A DNA stretch of 64,000 nt from Paramecium tetraurelia (GCF_000165425.1 NW_001799455.1:124001-188000); one strand, 5' to 3'. Counted from the stretch's first letter, positions 39,732-50,893 are shown. Notes: a model not told the origin generated them from the sequence alone. A program made the numbers and translations.

Positions 39732-40647
39732 TGATATATTAAATAATTAATGATAATAAAACTAGTGTATAACAAAGAAATACATCTCTTCAAATTAGAG
39801 AATCCAGCGATTGTAGAAATCAAGAATCACATTCAAAAATTGCATCCTTAACTAAATTAGAACTATTCTTTATTTTATAAGGATGACGATGGAGATTTGA
39901 TCAGCATAAGTTCAGATGAGGATTTGAAGGTCTTAATGGAGAGTGTCAAGAACCAGACAGTGAAGATTACTATTTAGACATCAAATGCATGGACATGCAA
40001 GAATTGCACACTCCAAAATCAAGAGGGGATAGTATGTGAGGCTTGTTCTTCATATAAAGAGGGGGAACCTTAATAATATGGTTAATAGCATTAAGGATTT
40101 TAACCAGGATATTATCCACCCTAATGTTATCCTCATTAGTAATTTGGACCTCCATAATAATTTGGGCATCCTCCTTAACAACCCCCTCCTCAATTTCCCT
40201 TTATGCCTCCTTAGATGCCTCCAGGTCCACCTTTTGGACATTTTGGAATGCCAGGGTTTGGACATCCTCCTCATATGTTTGGCGGATTTCATCATTTTAA
40301 ACACCATGGCCATCATCATCGTTAAAAATGGCATAAGATTCGTTAGATAATGAAAGACCCTTAATTCAAATAACAAAGAGAGAAGCTATAACAGTTATTA
40401 AAGGAAGTTAGTTAGACATTACGAAACACTATGCAAAATTCATAGCAATAATAATTTTATTAGTATTTTGTTGATAATTATCTATAGATATTAATAGTAG
40501 ATGCATTGGAGTGAGGAGGATGAGAAGAGAGCGACTAGATTAGCTGAGGTGTTGCAATGCAATTAGGAATAGGCAAGGGAATACTTACAAATATTCAGAG
40601 ATTTGACTCTAGATGAGATTGTAATGATGGTTGAGAATGCAGAATGA
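39732..40647 (+). CDS. PB1 + RanBP2-type zinc finger + UBA-like adaptor
   Basis: Domains in order: PB1 (HLFKLENPAIVEIKNHIQ, FYKDDDGDLISISSDEDLKV with the acidic OPCA-type motif), a RanBP2-type zinc finger (WTCKNCTLQNQEGIVCEACS), a long Gln/Pro/Gly/His-rich linker with metal-like His runs, then a C-terminal three-helix segment (KRATRLAEVLQCNQEQAREY) resembling UBA/CUE. A 28-nt intron at 40470-40497 joins FYQYF to QMHWSEEDEK. Start: ATG at 39732 keeps one frame. ATG at 39751 would give MIIKLVYNKE, a better PB1 first strand, but needs one extra base near 39780, so a one-base error or mutation is likely there. PB1 plus zinc finger plus UBA is the plan of p62/NBR1 autophagy receptors; that role is inference. 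Confidence 0.8.
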
Positions 40648-40754
40648 TTAATGAAATATATTAGATATATGGAATTAAATATTAATTTCTATATTAATTA
40701 AAATTGATAAGTGTTGATATCAAATAACTAAGTTGGAATAATATAAATAGATTA

Positions 40755-41487
40755 ATGTAGGTGAATTACGAAGCATTGATTGATGGTATCAATATTTGAT
40801 CATCCTTAGAGACTAAAAACAAAATGTTGAAATGGCAAGAAATCAACGAACAGAACATGTGGGAATTGTACTCAAATAAAGATGGATATATTGTGTATAC
40901 CAAGAAGAATCCAGAAAACGGAATTGCAATGAATAGGACACAAACAGAAATAGCTAGAACACCTGATCAAATACTTGATTTGGTAGGAGATGTAAATAAA
41001 AGACCCTTGTATGATGAGAAGATTGAAACTGTACTAATCATAACCTGATCAACTAGGCACACGTTATAGAATAGATTGATGCAAATACTAGGATAGTGTA
41101 TGTGAGAATCAAACCACCCATTCCTTTTATGAGCAGCAGAGACTTAGTTATGGTTTAGAAAGTGTATAAATAAAATGATGGCATTATTATCGTTTGTTGT
41201 AAGACTATTATTGTTAATGCATTAATAGCTAAATCTATCATCCATTAGAAAACTCCCCCAATTAATAAGGTTGAGAGAGCAGAAATGCATTTGAGTGGTT
41301 GGATCATCATTCCTTAACCAAATTAAGTATCTATCTCCACAATATTTCTTAGATGACCAAAGTTATAGCTCTCCAATGTTTTGACCCAAGAGGAGATGTA
41401 CCTTAATCAGTTACTAACCAATATGCAAAGTTGTAATCAGATATGATGAAAGCAGCCGTAAAATACATTGCACTTAATTATAAATGA
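40755..41487 (+). CDS. START-domain lipid-binding protein (208 aa)
   Basis: Four introns (24, 26, 30, 26 nt) give 208 residues. The protein begins MQVNYEALIDETKNKMLKWQ, where codon 2 is TAG. It continues through GYIVYTKKNP, QILDLVGDVNKRPLYDEKIE, IKPPIPFMSSRDLVMVQ, IIIVCSKSIIHQKTPP, VERAEMHLSGWIIIP and TKVIALQCFDPRGDVPQS to the long C-terminal helix (MMKAAVKYIAL). This is the full StAR-related lipid transfer fold with nothing else attached, like StarD2/D7-type minimal proteins. It should carry a phospholipid or sterol between membranes; the ligand is unknown. The 30-nt intron has length 3n and no in-frame TGA, so its retention would add ten residues silently. The stop lies 31 bp from the stop of the convergent acyltransferase gene. 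Confidence 0.9.
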
Positions 41488-41518
41488 GTATTTATTAACA
41501 CAAATTTAATATTGATAA

Positions 41519-43541
41519 TCATTTGTTAAACAATTGTTTCATCACTCTGTTTTCTATTCTTGTTAATGGCAATTCTATAAACAAACAAAACAATATTGAA
41601 CATATTATAGTTATAAACACATTCCCTATGTAAAGTGTGAATATTGTTTCGAATGAAAAGTTAGGTGTTTGATAAAATTGCCCCAGCACTCCAAAGATTA
41701 TTACTTAATGTAATAAGTAGCCAGAAAATGAAATCTTGTTGATAAATCTAAAGTAATTGTTCCTCATAAACGTCAGATTGAATCTACTATATATCTAATA
41801 ACAATTACAAATCCTGCATCCCAAATAAACAAGGCAAAGACAAGAAGCTCATTCCCAATGCTATTCCTAATCTGCAAAATGCAAACCAGAGACTCTATAT
41901 TGTTTTATTCCAATAATCCTAATGTTCATAATGCAATTGAGCTGGTCTCCACCCAAACCAAATGCCTCCAATTATTAAAAAACCTAATAAGTAACACAAT
42001 GATTTAAATTTCAATTATCTTTTTGAAGCATATCCCATTAATTTACTTAAGACATTCACATTATTTTCTTTCAATTCTCTGTACAAAACTCCCAATAGAA
42101 ATCCTAAATAGTATGGGGGACCTCTTGTAAATGGTTTAGTGTAGTAATTCTAATGCATCTTTGGTTAAGTCAAAGCAAAAGGAGGCAACAAATATTCATT
42201 TACAAAGGACATCACTGTGCCAATAGTTTGAGTTATAACTAACAATGATATGATCACTATCTTAGCTGCTCTTGAATTCAATTTGGCGTATAAGAACACT
42301 GGAATCAAACATGAGGTAAACAATTGCATATCAGTTGATAAATACCAACCCCATGGAAAACAATATTAAGTATCGTAGAATAGGTTATCTATAAATATTA
42401 GGTTTCTCCATCCTGTTGCACATTCAAAACGGTCCAACGCCATAAACCATCTTGGTCCATCTCCCATGTATGGAACTAACTAGGAACTAATCAAAATAGC
42501 TATTGCATAACATGGCCAGATTCTCAAAATTCTATGTAATAAAAATCCAAAGATTGATAATCCATTTTTCTTAACTAATTTCATTTTGTTTTTCTCAATT
42601 AACATAAATCCACTAAAAAAACCACCAAGCCAAAAGAACATATCTACACTATACAACATATTAACTAGGTTTAAACATAGCCATGACTTCAATTAAGCCA
42701 ACATTTCGTATTGAAATGATGATTTTGCTAAATCTAGGAATTGATGGCCAAAGATTACCATTAAAAATCCCAATGATCTAAATCCTTCCATTATACTTAA
42801 ATTTGTATCGTGTTCTTTAAATGAAAAGAGTGTATTATAACTTTCCTTAATAGAGTAATCTATGAAGAATGATTTCTTAGTTTCTTCTTACTTTATTGTT
42901 GTTATCTCATTATTTGTTAATCCCAAATTCTCATCATGTCTCTCGCGACTTTCAACATCACTTAGGTTTATTGAGACCTTGGCCTGTCTTTTAAATTTCA
43001 TCATTTAACAAAAAACTGGATTGAAACAACTAAGAATCAAAAACATTCCAATAAGAAAAAGCGTAAATGTAAACATAATCCCCTAATCCTTTCTGTAAGT
43101 TAGAGGGTCATAAAAAATGAAATCGGCATCATCTATTGATACCTTGAATAAGTAAATTAATACGTTATATTTGTCTAAGAACCCTGTTGAATTGATTAAT
43201 TCCTTAAAATCAGACTACAATTCTTCATCATTGAAATCATTCGTTGTGCATTCTATAGAATGACACAGTCCATAATAACTTGGAATAGGGTCCATCTCTA
43301 TTTTAAGACTTGAATAATAGTATCCATTTCTTAAACATGTTTCAAACATCCCAAATTGATTTAGACTATTCTATGATAACACATTGTACCTTGTTCCTGA
43401 TAAACTAGCATATGGCCAAATTGTTTCTAGAAGCTTCTTATATCCTTCTAATTCTACTTTCATTAAGAGAGACGTCATGTAATGTTAGCAGGACTCCTTG
43501 GATCCAATAACTAATGGTATAAGTATATAATATATCAACAT
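41519..43541 (-). CDS. NRF-6-type acyltransferase 3 family membrane protein (666 aa)
   Basis: Begins MLIYYILIPLVIGSKESCQ, a signal sequence. An N-terminal lumenal domain with conserved cysteines follows (MFETCLRNGYYYS, YYGLCHSIECTTNDF), as in Nose-resistant-to-fluoxetine (NRF) domains. One helix comes next, then the acyltransferase-3 core: EGFRSLGFLMVIFGHQFLDL (a GH in the active-site position), YSVDMFFWLGGFFSGFML, FLLHRILRIWPCYAIAIL, CFPWGWYLSTDMQLF and, near the end, ISFSGYLLHQVIIFGVL. A 22-nt intron near the 3' end restores the last helices; without it the frame drifts. Family members transfer acyl groups to lipids or sugars across membranes. NRF-6 in worms affects lipid and drug transport; the substrate here is unknown. 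Confidence 0.9.
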
Positions 43542-43642
43542 TAATTAATAATTGTATTTTAGTGAAACAAAATTAGAGTAAAAATATCACTTAATGCAAT
43601 TTAAAGATAACCAAATTGGAGTGAAACACTTTTAATTTATAA

Positions 43643-44838
43643 ATGAAATAAAACAAGAATTGGTCAAGATCCAGAAGAAGTTCATCCACTAAACCTAAAA
43701 ACAAAAAGACTCATTAAGGTAAAAAAAGGAAGAGCAGTGACTCAAATTATTCCTCATGTAATACCAGCTCAGAATCGCACGATTTAGATGGATGTCAACC
43801 TGTAGAAGGTAAACTTCTGAAGATCATCAGGGGATTGGAAGCTGAAGAGGAGTTTAAAGTTTTGAGTTTGAAATTGAACCCCCTTAGTCTTGGGAGTGTA
43901 GAATAGGAAAGTACTTGATATAACTCTATTTTAAGTGACTATTGACCAAAATCCAGATCACCCAGAATTTAGAAAATACTTTCAATACAATAAATATTAC
44001 CAATAAGAATTTCAATAATCATTGATGGATGAGAATGTCTTTCTTGGAAATAGTCTGTCACACTAAAATATATCTTACTATTAAAGAGCAAGAATGGTTG
44101 ATTGGATGATTTAAGTCTTTGGAAAATATAGTAGTACTACTTCAGATGCTACATTCTTCAGAGCTGTGTCAATCATGGATTTCTTCTTCCAAAAATCAAT
44201 CAAATAATATTCTCACAATGATCTTCATCTTATTGGAATTACCTCCATGTTTATAGCTACTAAACTTGAAGATATCCAATTTATCCCATTAAAGTAATTT
44301 GTCACAAAAATCAGTCGAAATAAATTCTCTACGTAATTTTTTAGTTTTATTTTAGATCTGATATCAAAGAGATGGAAAAATCAATCTTGGAAACCTTGAA
44401 TTTCAAGATCACATTTCCTACTTCACTTGATTATTTACAAAATATCTTTTACTAATGTTTTAATTTGAATGACAAGTAAGTATTATTTTATTACAAATTT
44501 AGTCCTATATTGTAAAATATCCTAAAAACCAGTATTTACATCTTAAAAATGTGTCTTCATGATTATTCAATGACATCCTTCAATTCCTATACTCTGGCAA
44601 GTTCAGCATTCCTCTATAGTATTAAAGATTATGTTTCCAAAATGAATTTGTTCAATACAGAATTCATCATCAACCAATTTGTAATTTATTTCAACTATAA
44701 ATACAGTTTAACAAAGTGATGGAAATCTCTTAAATAGATTAAACCCAGATTGATTTGTGTTTAAATAAGACATAAGATCTTATTCGTAGTTTTAAGATTA
44801 AATATCCTTAACTCTACAATTTATCAGAATTTTAATGA
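43643..44838 (+). CDS. mitotic-type cyclin (364 aa)
   Basis: Four introns (25, 23, 27, 26 nt). A basic, Ser-rich N-terminus (MKQNKNWSRSRRSSSTKPKN) precedes the cyclin box: YYQRARMVDWMIQVFGKYS (the RxxLVDWL signature with Met), FFRAVSIMDFFFQKS, LIGITSMFIATKLEDIQFIP, EMEKSILETLNFKITFPTSL. The C-terminal box follows (LKMCLHDYSM to YTLASSAFLYSI). This is the A/B-type pattern; it probably activates a CDK1-like kinase. No canonical RxxLxxxxN destruction box is obvious in the first 100 residues, although Ser/Arg sites are plentiful. It is divergent from the acyltransferase (about 100 bp) and 40 bp upstream of the OGFr gene. Confidence 0.9.
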
Positions 44839-44878
44839 TGTTTTAATGCAAACATTATTTTATTTATAAATTTAATTT

Positions 44879-45790
44879 ATGTAATCAAATAAACCTGAAA
44901 TTCTGATGAGAAATTTTGATTTTTATAACAATGCAACTTGGCAATAAGTCAAACCCAAAATTAAAGCCATCATTGAGTAATTTTAATAATAATCAAAGCC
45001 ATAAATTGAAGATCTTAAATCATTCTATCAAGATCTTGAATATGATCACTCTTTTATTTAATGGATGTTCCCTAACTTTTATGCAAGTAAATTCAACCCA
45101 AACTCTTACAAACTAACATTAGAAGAAAGAAATAGAATGATTAAGTCAGAAACTATCCGAAAGAGATTTTATAAAAACTATATATTAATTTTACGATTCT
45201 TTGGAATCTTATCAAAATCAAAGTAAGTTATCGTCATAGATTTACCTGATGATTCTAACGAAAGCAATTAATATTCCTAACTACAAACACAGACTATTTA
45301 AAAATAATAAAACCCAAAAGGTTTAGCTACTATAAGCGTATAAGAATCACAAAATAGTAACCAAAAATAAAGTGAAAACTCTAAGATCAAGTAAGCTACC
45401 TTGGATTAATTTATAAAATCTAATTAGCAAACTACTAAGGATGAATAATAATAAGAATTAGTATTAATTGATAAAAATTAATTTGAATTGTGTTGTTTAA
45501 GAAACACGCATAATTTATTGAGATTGAAGAGAATTCTGTCATCCTTGAGTGTGTTGAAACATAGAAAGGAAGCAATTCAACTTTGTTAGTTTTTGAAAAA
45601 AGAGTTGACGAATTTGGGACGGGAGAAAGTTTATTAGGAGTATTTTAGTGGGTTTGATAGATATGATGAGGAATTAACTCATAAGGAATTAAAAAAGAAG
45701 AAAGGGGAGAATCGATATTTCAATGCTTACAAGTTGCTTTATGTGGATGAAGATTTGGTTGAGAAAGTGGACATTTCAATAATTTAATGA
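44879..45790 (+). CDS. opioid growth factor receptor (OGFr) N-domain protein (303 aa)
   Basis: Intronless from MQSNKPEILMRNFDFYNN. The conserved OGFr region spans residues 8-110: RNFDFYNNATWQQVKP, IEDLKSFYQDLEYDHSFIQ, WMFPNFYASKFNPNSYKLT, LEERNRMIKSETIRKRFYKN, LRFFGI. The strings EYDHSFIQWMFP and LTLEE match the family hallmark (LE..H.YIQWLFP...N....L). The C-terminal half is Gln/Ser/Lys-rich, then helical (LLRLKRILSSLSVLKHRKEA). Animal OGFr is a nuclear-envelope-associated growth regulator. Proteins with only this domain are widespread in eukaryotes and bacteria, and their biochemical role is not known, so no receptor function should be assumed. An ATG at 44846 would add 11 residues. Confidence 0.88.
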
Positions 45791-45824
45791 TTTAATAAAT
45801 TAGGATAATGTTTTATGAAAATAA

Positions 45825-46575
45825 TCATTTTTTAGTTGATAAATTTGTATTAATTTTGGGGTTGACAGATTTAAATTTCTCCATTTTAAAGGGTTCCTTC
45901 TTTTCTACTCCTTGGATGGCTGCTAATTTTTTGTGATTGCTATCATGAAATAATTGGGATGCCTTATTGCCTTTGACTACTGAGGAAGTCATTTTGGAAT
46001 CCTTGGTTTTATGTTATTGTATATACTTGAGATCCAGCTCTATGTTGATATTTATCTAGGATGGTTGATTCAGCTTCAATGCCATAGGAGTTGCCCATAA
46101 CTAACTTCATGGGAGTGGATGGTCTAGATAGAGAGGATCAGTACCTGTTCTTGCGACCATAGCGAAATTCTTCTTCTGGCAATTCGATGGCCTGAATATT
46201 TGTACCCTTCTTTATTTGAAGTCTGGCATCGTGAGTCTGTCTATACTTGTACATATCCTGAATGAATAATTAGTGAATCAGTTACATGTGCTTTGACTGA
46301 GCCATTGTGGATAGATTGTTTATTGAGTTCAGCAAAATCTCTATTGGGTACTCTATCTTGAGACTCTTGATGAAATTTCCATGTCATGGTAACTTAGGTA
46401 AATTGAGGTTGTGATATATACCTTCTTTGGCTCCTTCTTTGTCTCTTGATAAGGGTTGTCCATAAATGAAGTCTTGATTAGGGAGGTTGTACGTAGATGG
46501 TTTGGATTTTCCTACATCATCCTTCATCAAGAGAGGGTTTGAATGGTTATGTGAAAAAGGAGGTGAAGTTTACAT
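45825..46575 (-). CDS. CFAP77-like ciliary doublet protein (215 aa)
   Basis: Four introns (29, 28, 21, 25 nt) assemble a clean frame. Recognisable parts: NPLLMKDDVGKSKPSTYNLP, NQDFIYGQPLSRDKEGAKE, VTMTWKFHQESQDRVPNRDF, ELPEEEFRYGRKNRPSTPMK, LVMGNSYG, then a basic tail. The NPL-x-GK-x-YxLPxxxFxYG start and the later FRYGxxxRPSTPMxxVMxNxYG are features I associate with CFAP77 (C9orf171), a microtubule inner protein of cilia doublets. Other short FYG-type axonemal proteins are possible. The basic, Pro-dotted, low-hydrophobic sequence suits a filamentous microtubule-binding protein. It is convergent with the OGFr gene (34 bp). Identity rests on remembered motif order, not a search. Confidence 0.62.
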
Positions 46576-46814
46576 ATATTATTTTATTTATTAATTATCT
46601 GTTTTATTTATCATTAGTATAATAAATAATGGAAGTAAATATATTATTATTATTTATATATATATATATTGTACAACAATTACATTATAATGATATTCGC
46701 TTATTCACAACACAATAATTCAGTTTATCACTTTTGGATTTGTCAATTGAGGAGAAATGAATGATTATTTTAATTAATTAAATAATAAAATATATATATA
46801 TATTAGAAGCAATA

Positions 46815-47569
46815 ATGAGTCAAGAGGAGATATGGGCTAAGTAAGAGGAAATGAATTTATAAGTTGAGGAGGGTGAGTAAAGAAGGAAGAATAAAAAAAG
46901 AGTAATTACAAATCCCAATTAATTAACAGGACATTGGAGTGAATAGGAACATAACACATATTTAGATTTCTTGAATATGCATAGAACAGTCATGGAATCA
47001 TAAGATTAAAAGAAAACTAGCAAGATCTTCAAATTGATGAGTGAAACTATTGGTACTCGAAGTCCCTCTCAATGCCGGTGAGATAAGTTTTTTCCTTATC
47101 TTATAGGTCTCATCACCAGAAGTTTAATCCTTTTGTGCATTCTGTAAAGAAGAGATAGAAGGGAGTGGCTCGAAAGAGAAAGGAGAACGGAAACTAGGAT
47201 AAAGTAGACAAATATAATGAGAATGGTATGTTGCAGCAATTTATGGTTGGGCCCCCATTTTATTAATAGTAACAGGGTTTTCAGGATTACTAATTTCAGT
47301 TTCCTTAGATGCCATACATGTTTCAGATGTTGGATCAGATGGGCAAAGATGAGGATAAAATAAATATATACGATCAATAATAGTTGTACTATTAGTAATA
47401 CTTGATGGCATAACAGTAATTGCAGCAGTAAATGGATGAGAAAAACCTGTTTTGTTATTTTATGTAGCCTCAATAGGTTCAGATGAATTTGAATTACTAT
47501 CCACCATAGGTGATATCTAATATATCAGATGAAATGAACATCAAAGATAATCAATTTGATGAATAATGA
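46815..47569 (+). CDS. Myb/SANT-like DNA-binding protein (241 aa)
   Basis: One 29-nt intron (after CAATGCCG near 47080). Acidic/basic N-terminus, then a single Myb-like helix-turn-helix at residues 41-93: GHWSEQEHNTYLDFLNMHR, KIFKLMSETIGTRSPSQCRS, HHQKF. The RSPSQCRSHHQKF end corresponds to the SHAQKYF-type recognition helix of plant and protist Myb-related factors. A basic segment (KKRQKGVARKRKENGNQ) follows as a probable nuclear signal. The C-terminal half is Gln/Phe/Tyr-rich low complexity (many of its Gln codons are TAA/TAG), like an activation or phase-separating region. Likely a transcription regulator; targets unknown. The antisense open frame here is a shadow. Confidence 0.85.
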
Positions 47570-47618
47570 AATAGTTTTTAAATTTTATAGTTTGAGATAA
47601 TTCGTTTTTATTTTAATA

Positions 47619-48448
47619 ATGAAAATACAATTACTATTAGTTCTTCTAATAGCAGCCAATTCTCAGTCCTTTTTGGAAGAGTCAGCACTATATTACCAAA
47701 CTCCATTTGCTCCCATCATGATCCAACAAGATGGCTAATAATTGGAGATTGAAACAGCAATCGCTCCTGAATAAGAATATGTCTATGATCCAGAGTCAGT
47801 ATTATAATCAGCCAAAGAATAATAAATTTTGATTGCTAGAAATTATGAATAGAACTTACCTGCTAAAGGTGACTGCGTAATATTGTATTCCGAGTGCAAC
47901 TTTAGAGGTTCATCATTCAAGTATTGCAATAAACCAGATGAAGTCTTATCATTTTAACTCCCCATATAATCTGTGTATGTTCCCATTGGGTATTGATTCT
48001 ACTTATTAAAGATCCTCATTTTCAATGACTGACACCTAAGAGGGAAACACAATCAATATGTTAATGAGCAATAATTGCATTGCATCTGGTTTACATTTAC
48101 CAGAACCATAATTATAAGAAGTCCAAGACACTGGAAGCACTTGGTTCAGCGAATTGAAGGATTCTGAAAAGGCCATATTAGACGAAGGCGATTTATCAAC
48201 ACCAAAGATATAATTCTTTGATAACGATGGAAATGTGATTAGTAAATTGTCATATGATTATTCCATCAGGTAGAGAACAATATTAAAAAATGGTTGAAGA
48301 AGATGCCAAGAGATCCTACGAAATCTTGACTGGATAAGTTAATTTAGCATCTCCAGGAGAAGTAATAACATAGTAAACTGCAACCTCTAGCAATGTTGAA
48401 GAAATGCCAGCTGAAAAAGAAGCAAAGCAATAATCATAATAATAATGA
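47619..48448 (+). CDS. small secreted protein with crystallin-like Cys segment (259 aa)
   Basis: Introns of 22 nt (near 47988) and 28 nt (near 48242) restore the frame. A clear signal peptide (MKIQLLLVLLIAANSQS) is followed by an acidic/Gln region. Then comes CVILYSECNFRGSSFKYC, which resembles one beta/gamma-crystallin-type strand pair (Y-x-x-x-x-F-x-G-x-S). A serine-rich strand region with NNCIASGLHLP and a Gln/Glu-rich helical C-terminus follow. No membrane anchor, so probably secreted or stored in vesicles. Trichocyst matrix or mucus-like roles can be imagined but nothing proves them. It sits 49 bp behind the Myb gene. Confidence 0.75.
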
Positions 48449-48645
48449 TGGAATTATTATTCATTTTAGACAAAAATAATATTAATATTTTATATATATT
48501 TTTATTAACATTTATTATTATTATTTTATATTAGATTAGATTATCCAAATACTGTAGGCAGACATTTATTAACTTAAAATAATTAAGAATTTAATATAAC
48601 ACATTTATGTATATTAGTATTAAGATATCAAATCTTGTAAACTAT

Positions 48646-50335
48646 TCAAAACTATGAATATACATGTTACATACATCTTCACTGTTTATATCATCTGGCA
48701 GAATCTTGTCATGATGTTGCTGTTATTGTTAGAGCATCTATTGTTGTTTTAGATATTCGTGTTTCTAACTTTAAACAATTATAAATAATAATTACGCAGC
48801 CTATGCTAATTGCACATCCATCATATTGATTCTTAATTTGTCTTTGTTATTAGTCTTTCCCTTCAATTTCTAATTCTATTGTTATTAAGATGGTTATATG
48901 TTTTGTTGTTGTTGTTAGAATTACCTAATAGAATACTGATTAAATTAATTACTAAGCTTAGTTGAAATAGCAACTGACTTCCGTTGCCTACTCTTTTCCT
49001 AAATATCCGAAACTGCTTTCTTCTGAATCATTAACTCCTGTCAATTAATAAATAACTTCATACTTGAATCGTCAGCCAATAACGAATCGCATAAATCTAA
49101 TTATTTGTAACTAGTTTCGTATTTTTGAATTATCTTATCTGGTATCTATTATGATTATTATAATTGTTGTTATTAGTTGGTTTTCTAAGAATGCTTCTGT
49201 TATGGTAACATATCAATATTCAAATTTCCTTCAGTGTCATCTTGATTAACATTCTCTGCACTCTGGATAAATTATTCAAACATTCTATCAAATTTAAATG
49301 GAATAACACTTACTCTATTATCGAACTATCACCCACTCTTTTTAAAAACACCTTCATTAACTATTCTCTTTGCAACAATTTTTGTATGGCTTCGAATTGT
49401 CCTTATACGAGATACTTCAATTCTTGAGTTTCTATTTGGATAAATTAATTATACATACCCGATTCTAACAACTCATTTTCTTGATTGTTGTGATTCTATT
49501 TTTACAATTCCGAGATTTATTACTTCAATTAGGTTACCTAATCATTCATTTACGATTTGTTTTCTGATAATTATTCATTCTCCTGTTGCAAGATTTCTTG
49601 TTTCTTTTTGATTTACAACAAGACATTCTCCATCTTCTTCTTGTCCAATTGCAATTAATAAGATTATTGTAGGATCTGAATCTGTCTTTTGAAGAAATGG
49701 TCAATTTGAATGGCTTAGAAGGTGTCTTGAGTTGAGGAGGGCAGATTGAATTGTTGTTGAGATACTTATAGATTTGGTTCTTAGAATAGCACTACCACCA
49801 ATTGGTTGAGGATTTAGTTGAATTTGGTCATGAAGGCGAGTTCTTTGGCATCTTGAGGGAGATTTTGATCTCGTTCCTACAAGAGCAATTTGATCTTCTC
49901 TTTGACTTTTTGAATTTGAGATTGATCACTTGATACACTATTGCTATTGATTTTGTTTTTAACTGAATGATGGAAGGATGCATTTTTGGTTAGAGCAGGA
50001 GATTGTTGTTCAATATGTATCATGGATTGATTCTTACGTAACTTATGTGAGATCTTAACAGTTTCGATCAATTCGTTGTTGATGGAGTACTTTTATTTAG
50101 TGTTTTATTGTTGTTGTTGTCCACTGATCACATTCAAAATGCTGCTTAATTTTTGCTATGAAACTGGTTGGTTTATAAATGTCTTGTTGACTTTCTACAA
50201 ATTCTCATAGGACTTTTATCTTCCAACGACAGGACTATTGTTGTTTGAGATGTTTTGCGATTAACTTTCGATGTGATTCTTGGAGCCAGTTTTGGTTAAC
50301 TTCTTTTCCAGGATTTTGCCTTACAATTTTAACAT
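48646..50335 (-). CDS. Gln-rich coiled-coil protein with one in-frame TGA (~545 aa)
   Basis: Starts MLKLQGKILEKKLTKTGSKN. Ser/Asn/Gln-rich first half; a long coiled coil follows (LQIKKKQEILQQENEQLSEN, MNDQVTQLKQQISELQKQ). Introns of 29 nt (near 49220) and 23 nt (near 48650) are used; the second gives the stop after INSEDF. A TGA at 49041-49043 interrupts between SSMKLFIN and QELMIQKKAVSDIQEK, both clearly in the same frame, and no intron length removes it. The rest (QQQQQNIQPSQQQQ, a glutamine-rich end) continues without further stops. A cytoskeletal or basal-body protein is plausible from composition only. If TGA terminates, the product would be shorter and the tail dead. Confidence 0.6.
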
Positions 50336-50405
50336 CTAACTGGCATATATTTATTAAGCTATTCTTTCATTGTCACATTTCTTCATTATTATTAATAATC
50401 TAATC

Positions 50406-50893
50406 ATGCTCAAATAAGAGGATCAATATTACGCACAACAAGATCAACAAGAGAACTATAGGGAATACGAAAAGACGGCTCTTTCCATTTGTGAGTTGAA
50501 TTACAGACTCACTCAAATAGAAAACCAAAATCTTCAGGAATCCAGACAATAACATAATAGGATTGATGTTGACTTCAGAAAATATTTGAGTTCGTTCAGC
50601 ATCATCAAGAAGAAGGATAACAACATCACCTAGATTCAGAAGTAATTCAATCATCTATATCAAGAATCTTCAATCGACAATGTGGTGATTTTGATCTCAT
50701 CCTCCTCAATGAAGGTCGAGACAAGAAGGAATACAAGAAAATGCTCATCAAACTTCAGAGGATTCAGAAGAAGGCTTGGAATTTGAACCTCGACAAGAGA
50801 GAAGACATCAAATAAGTATGCAATGCTTATGAATTCCCAGACAAAATTTTAGATGAAATTGCTTAAGCCATAAAAAATCACAATAGAGAATGA
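50406..50893 (+). CDS. small coiled-coil protein (154 aa)
   Basis: One 23-nt intron (GTAATTC...TCAAG, near 50650) is required; it converts a run that would end early into KIFNRQCGDFDLILLNEGRD. The N-terminal half is charged helix (YREYEKTALSICELNYRLTQ) and the C-terminal half is basic helix (YKKMLIKLQRIQKKAWNLNL). No signal peptide, membrane segment or known domain. It diverges from the coiled-coil gene with 70 bp between starts, and its stop is 25 bp from the convergent TLDc stop. Function unknown. Confidence 0.65.

Noticed and set aside
40050-40376. Minus-strand basic open frame (Arg/Met-rich)
   Set aside because: Antisense of the Pro/Gly/His linker of the PB1 protein, which has clear domains on the plus strand.
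46660-46805. TA-repeat tracts as possible replication origin or recombination site
   Set aside because: Short TATATA runs are expected by chance in DNA this AT-rich; no associated structure.
47096-47473. Minus-strand Leu-rich open frame resembling a membrane protein
   Set aside because: Antisense of the Gln-rich tail of the Myb-like protein; CAG/TAA Gln codons read backwards give Leu and hydrophobics.
47600-48645. Possible extension of the coiled-coil gene across the secreted-protein gene
   Set aside because: The minus frame stays open by chance but has no family text; a 23-nt intron gives a natural stop at 48646-48648 instead.
36849-49043. Selenocysteine as an explanation for the isolated TGA codons
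   Set aside because: The positions look like Trp sites, neither protein belongs to a known selenoprotein family, and I see no SECIS-like structure.
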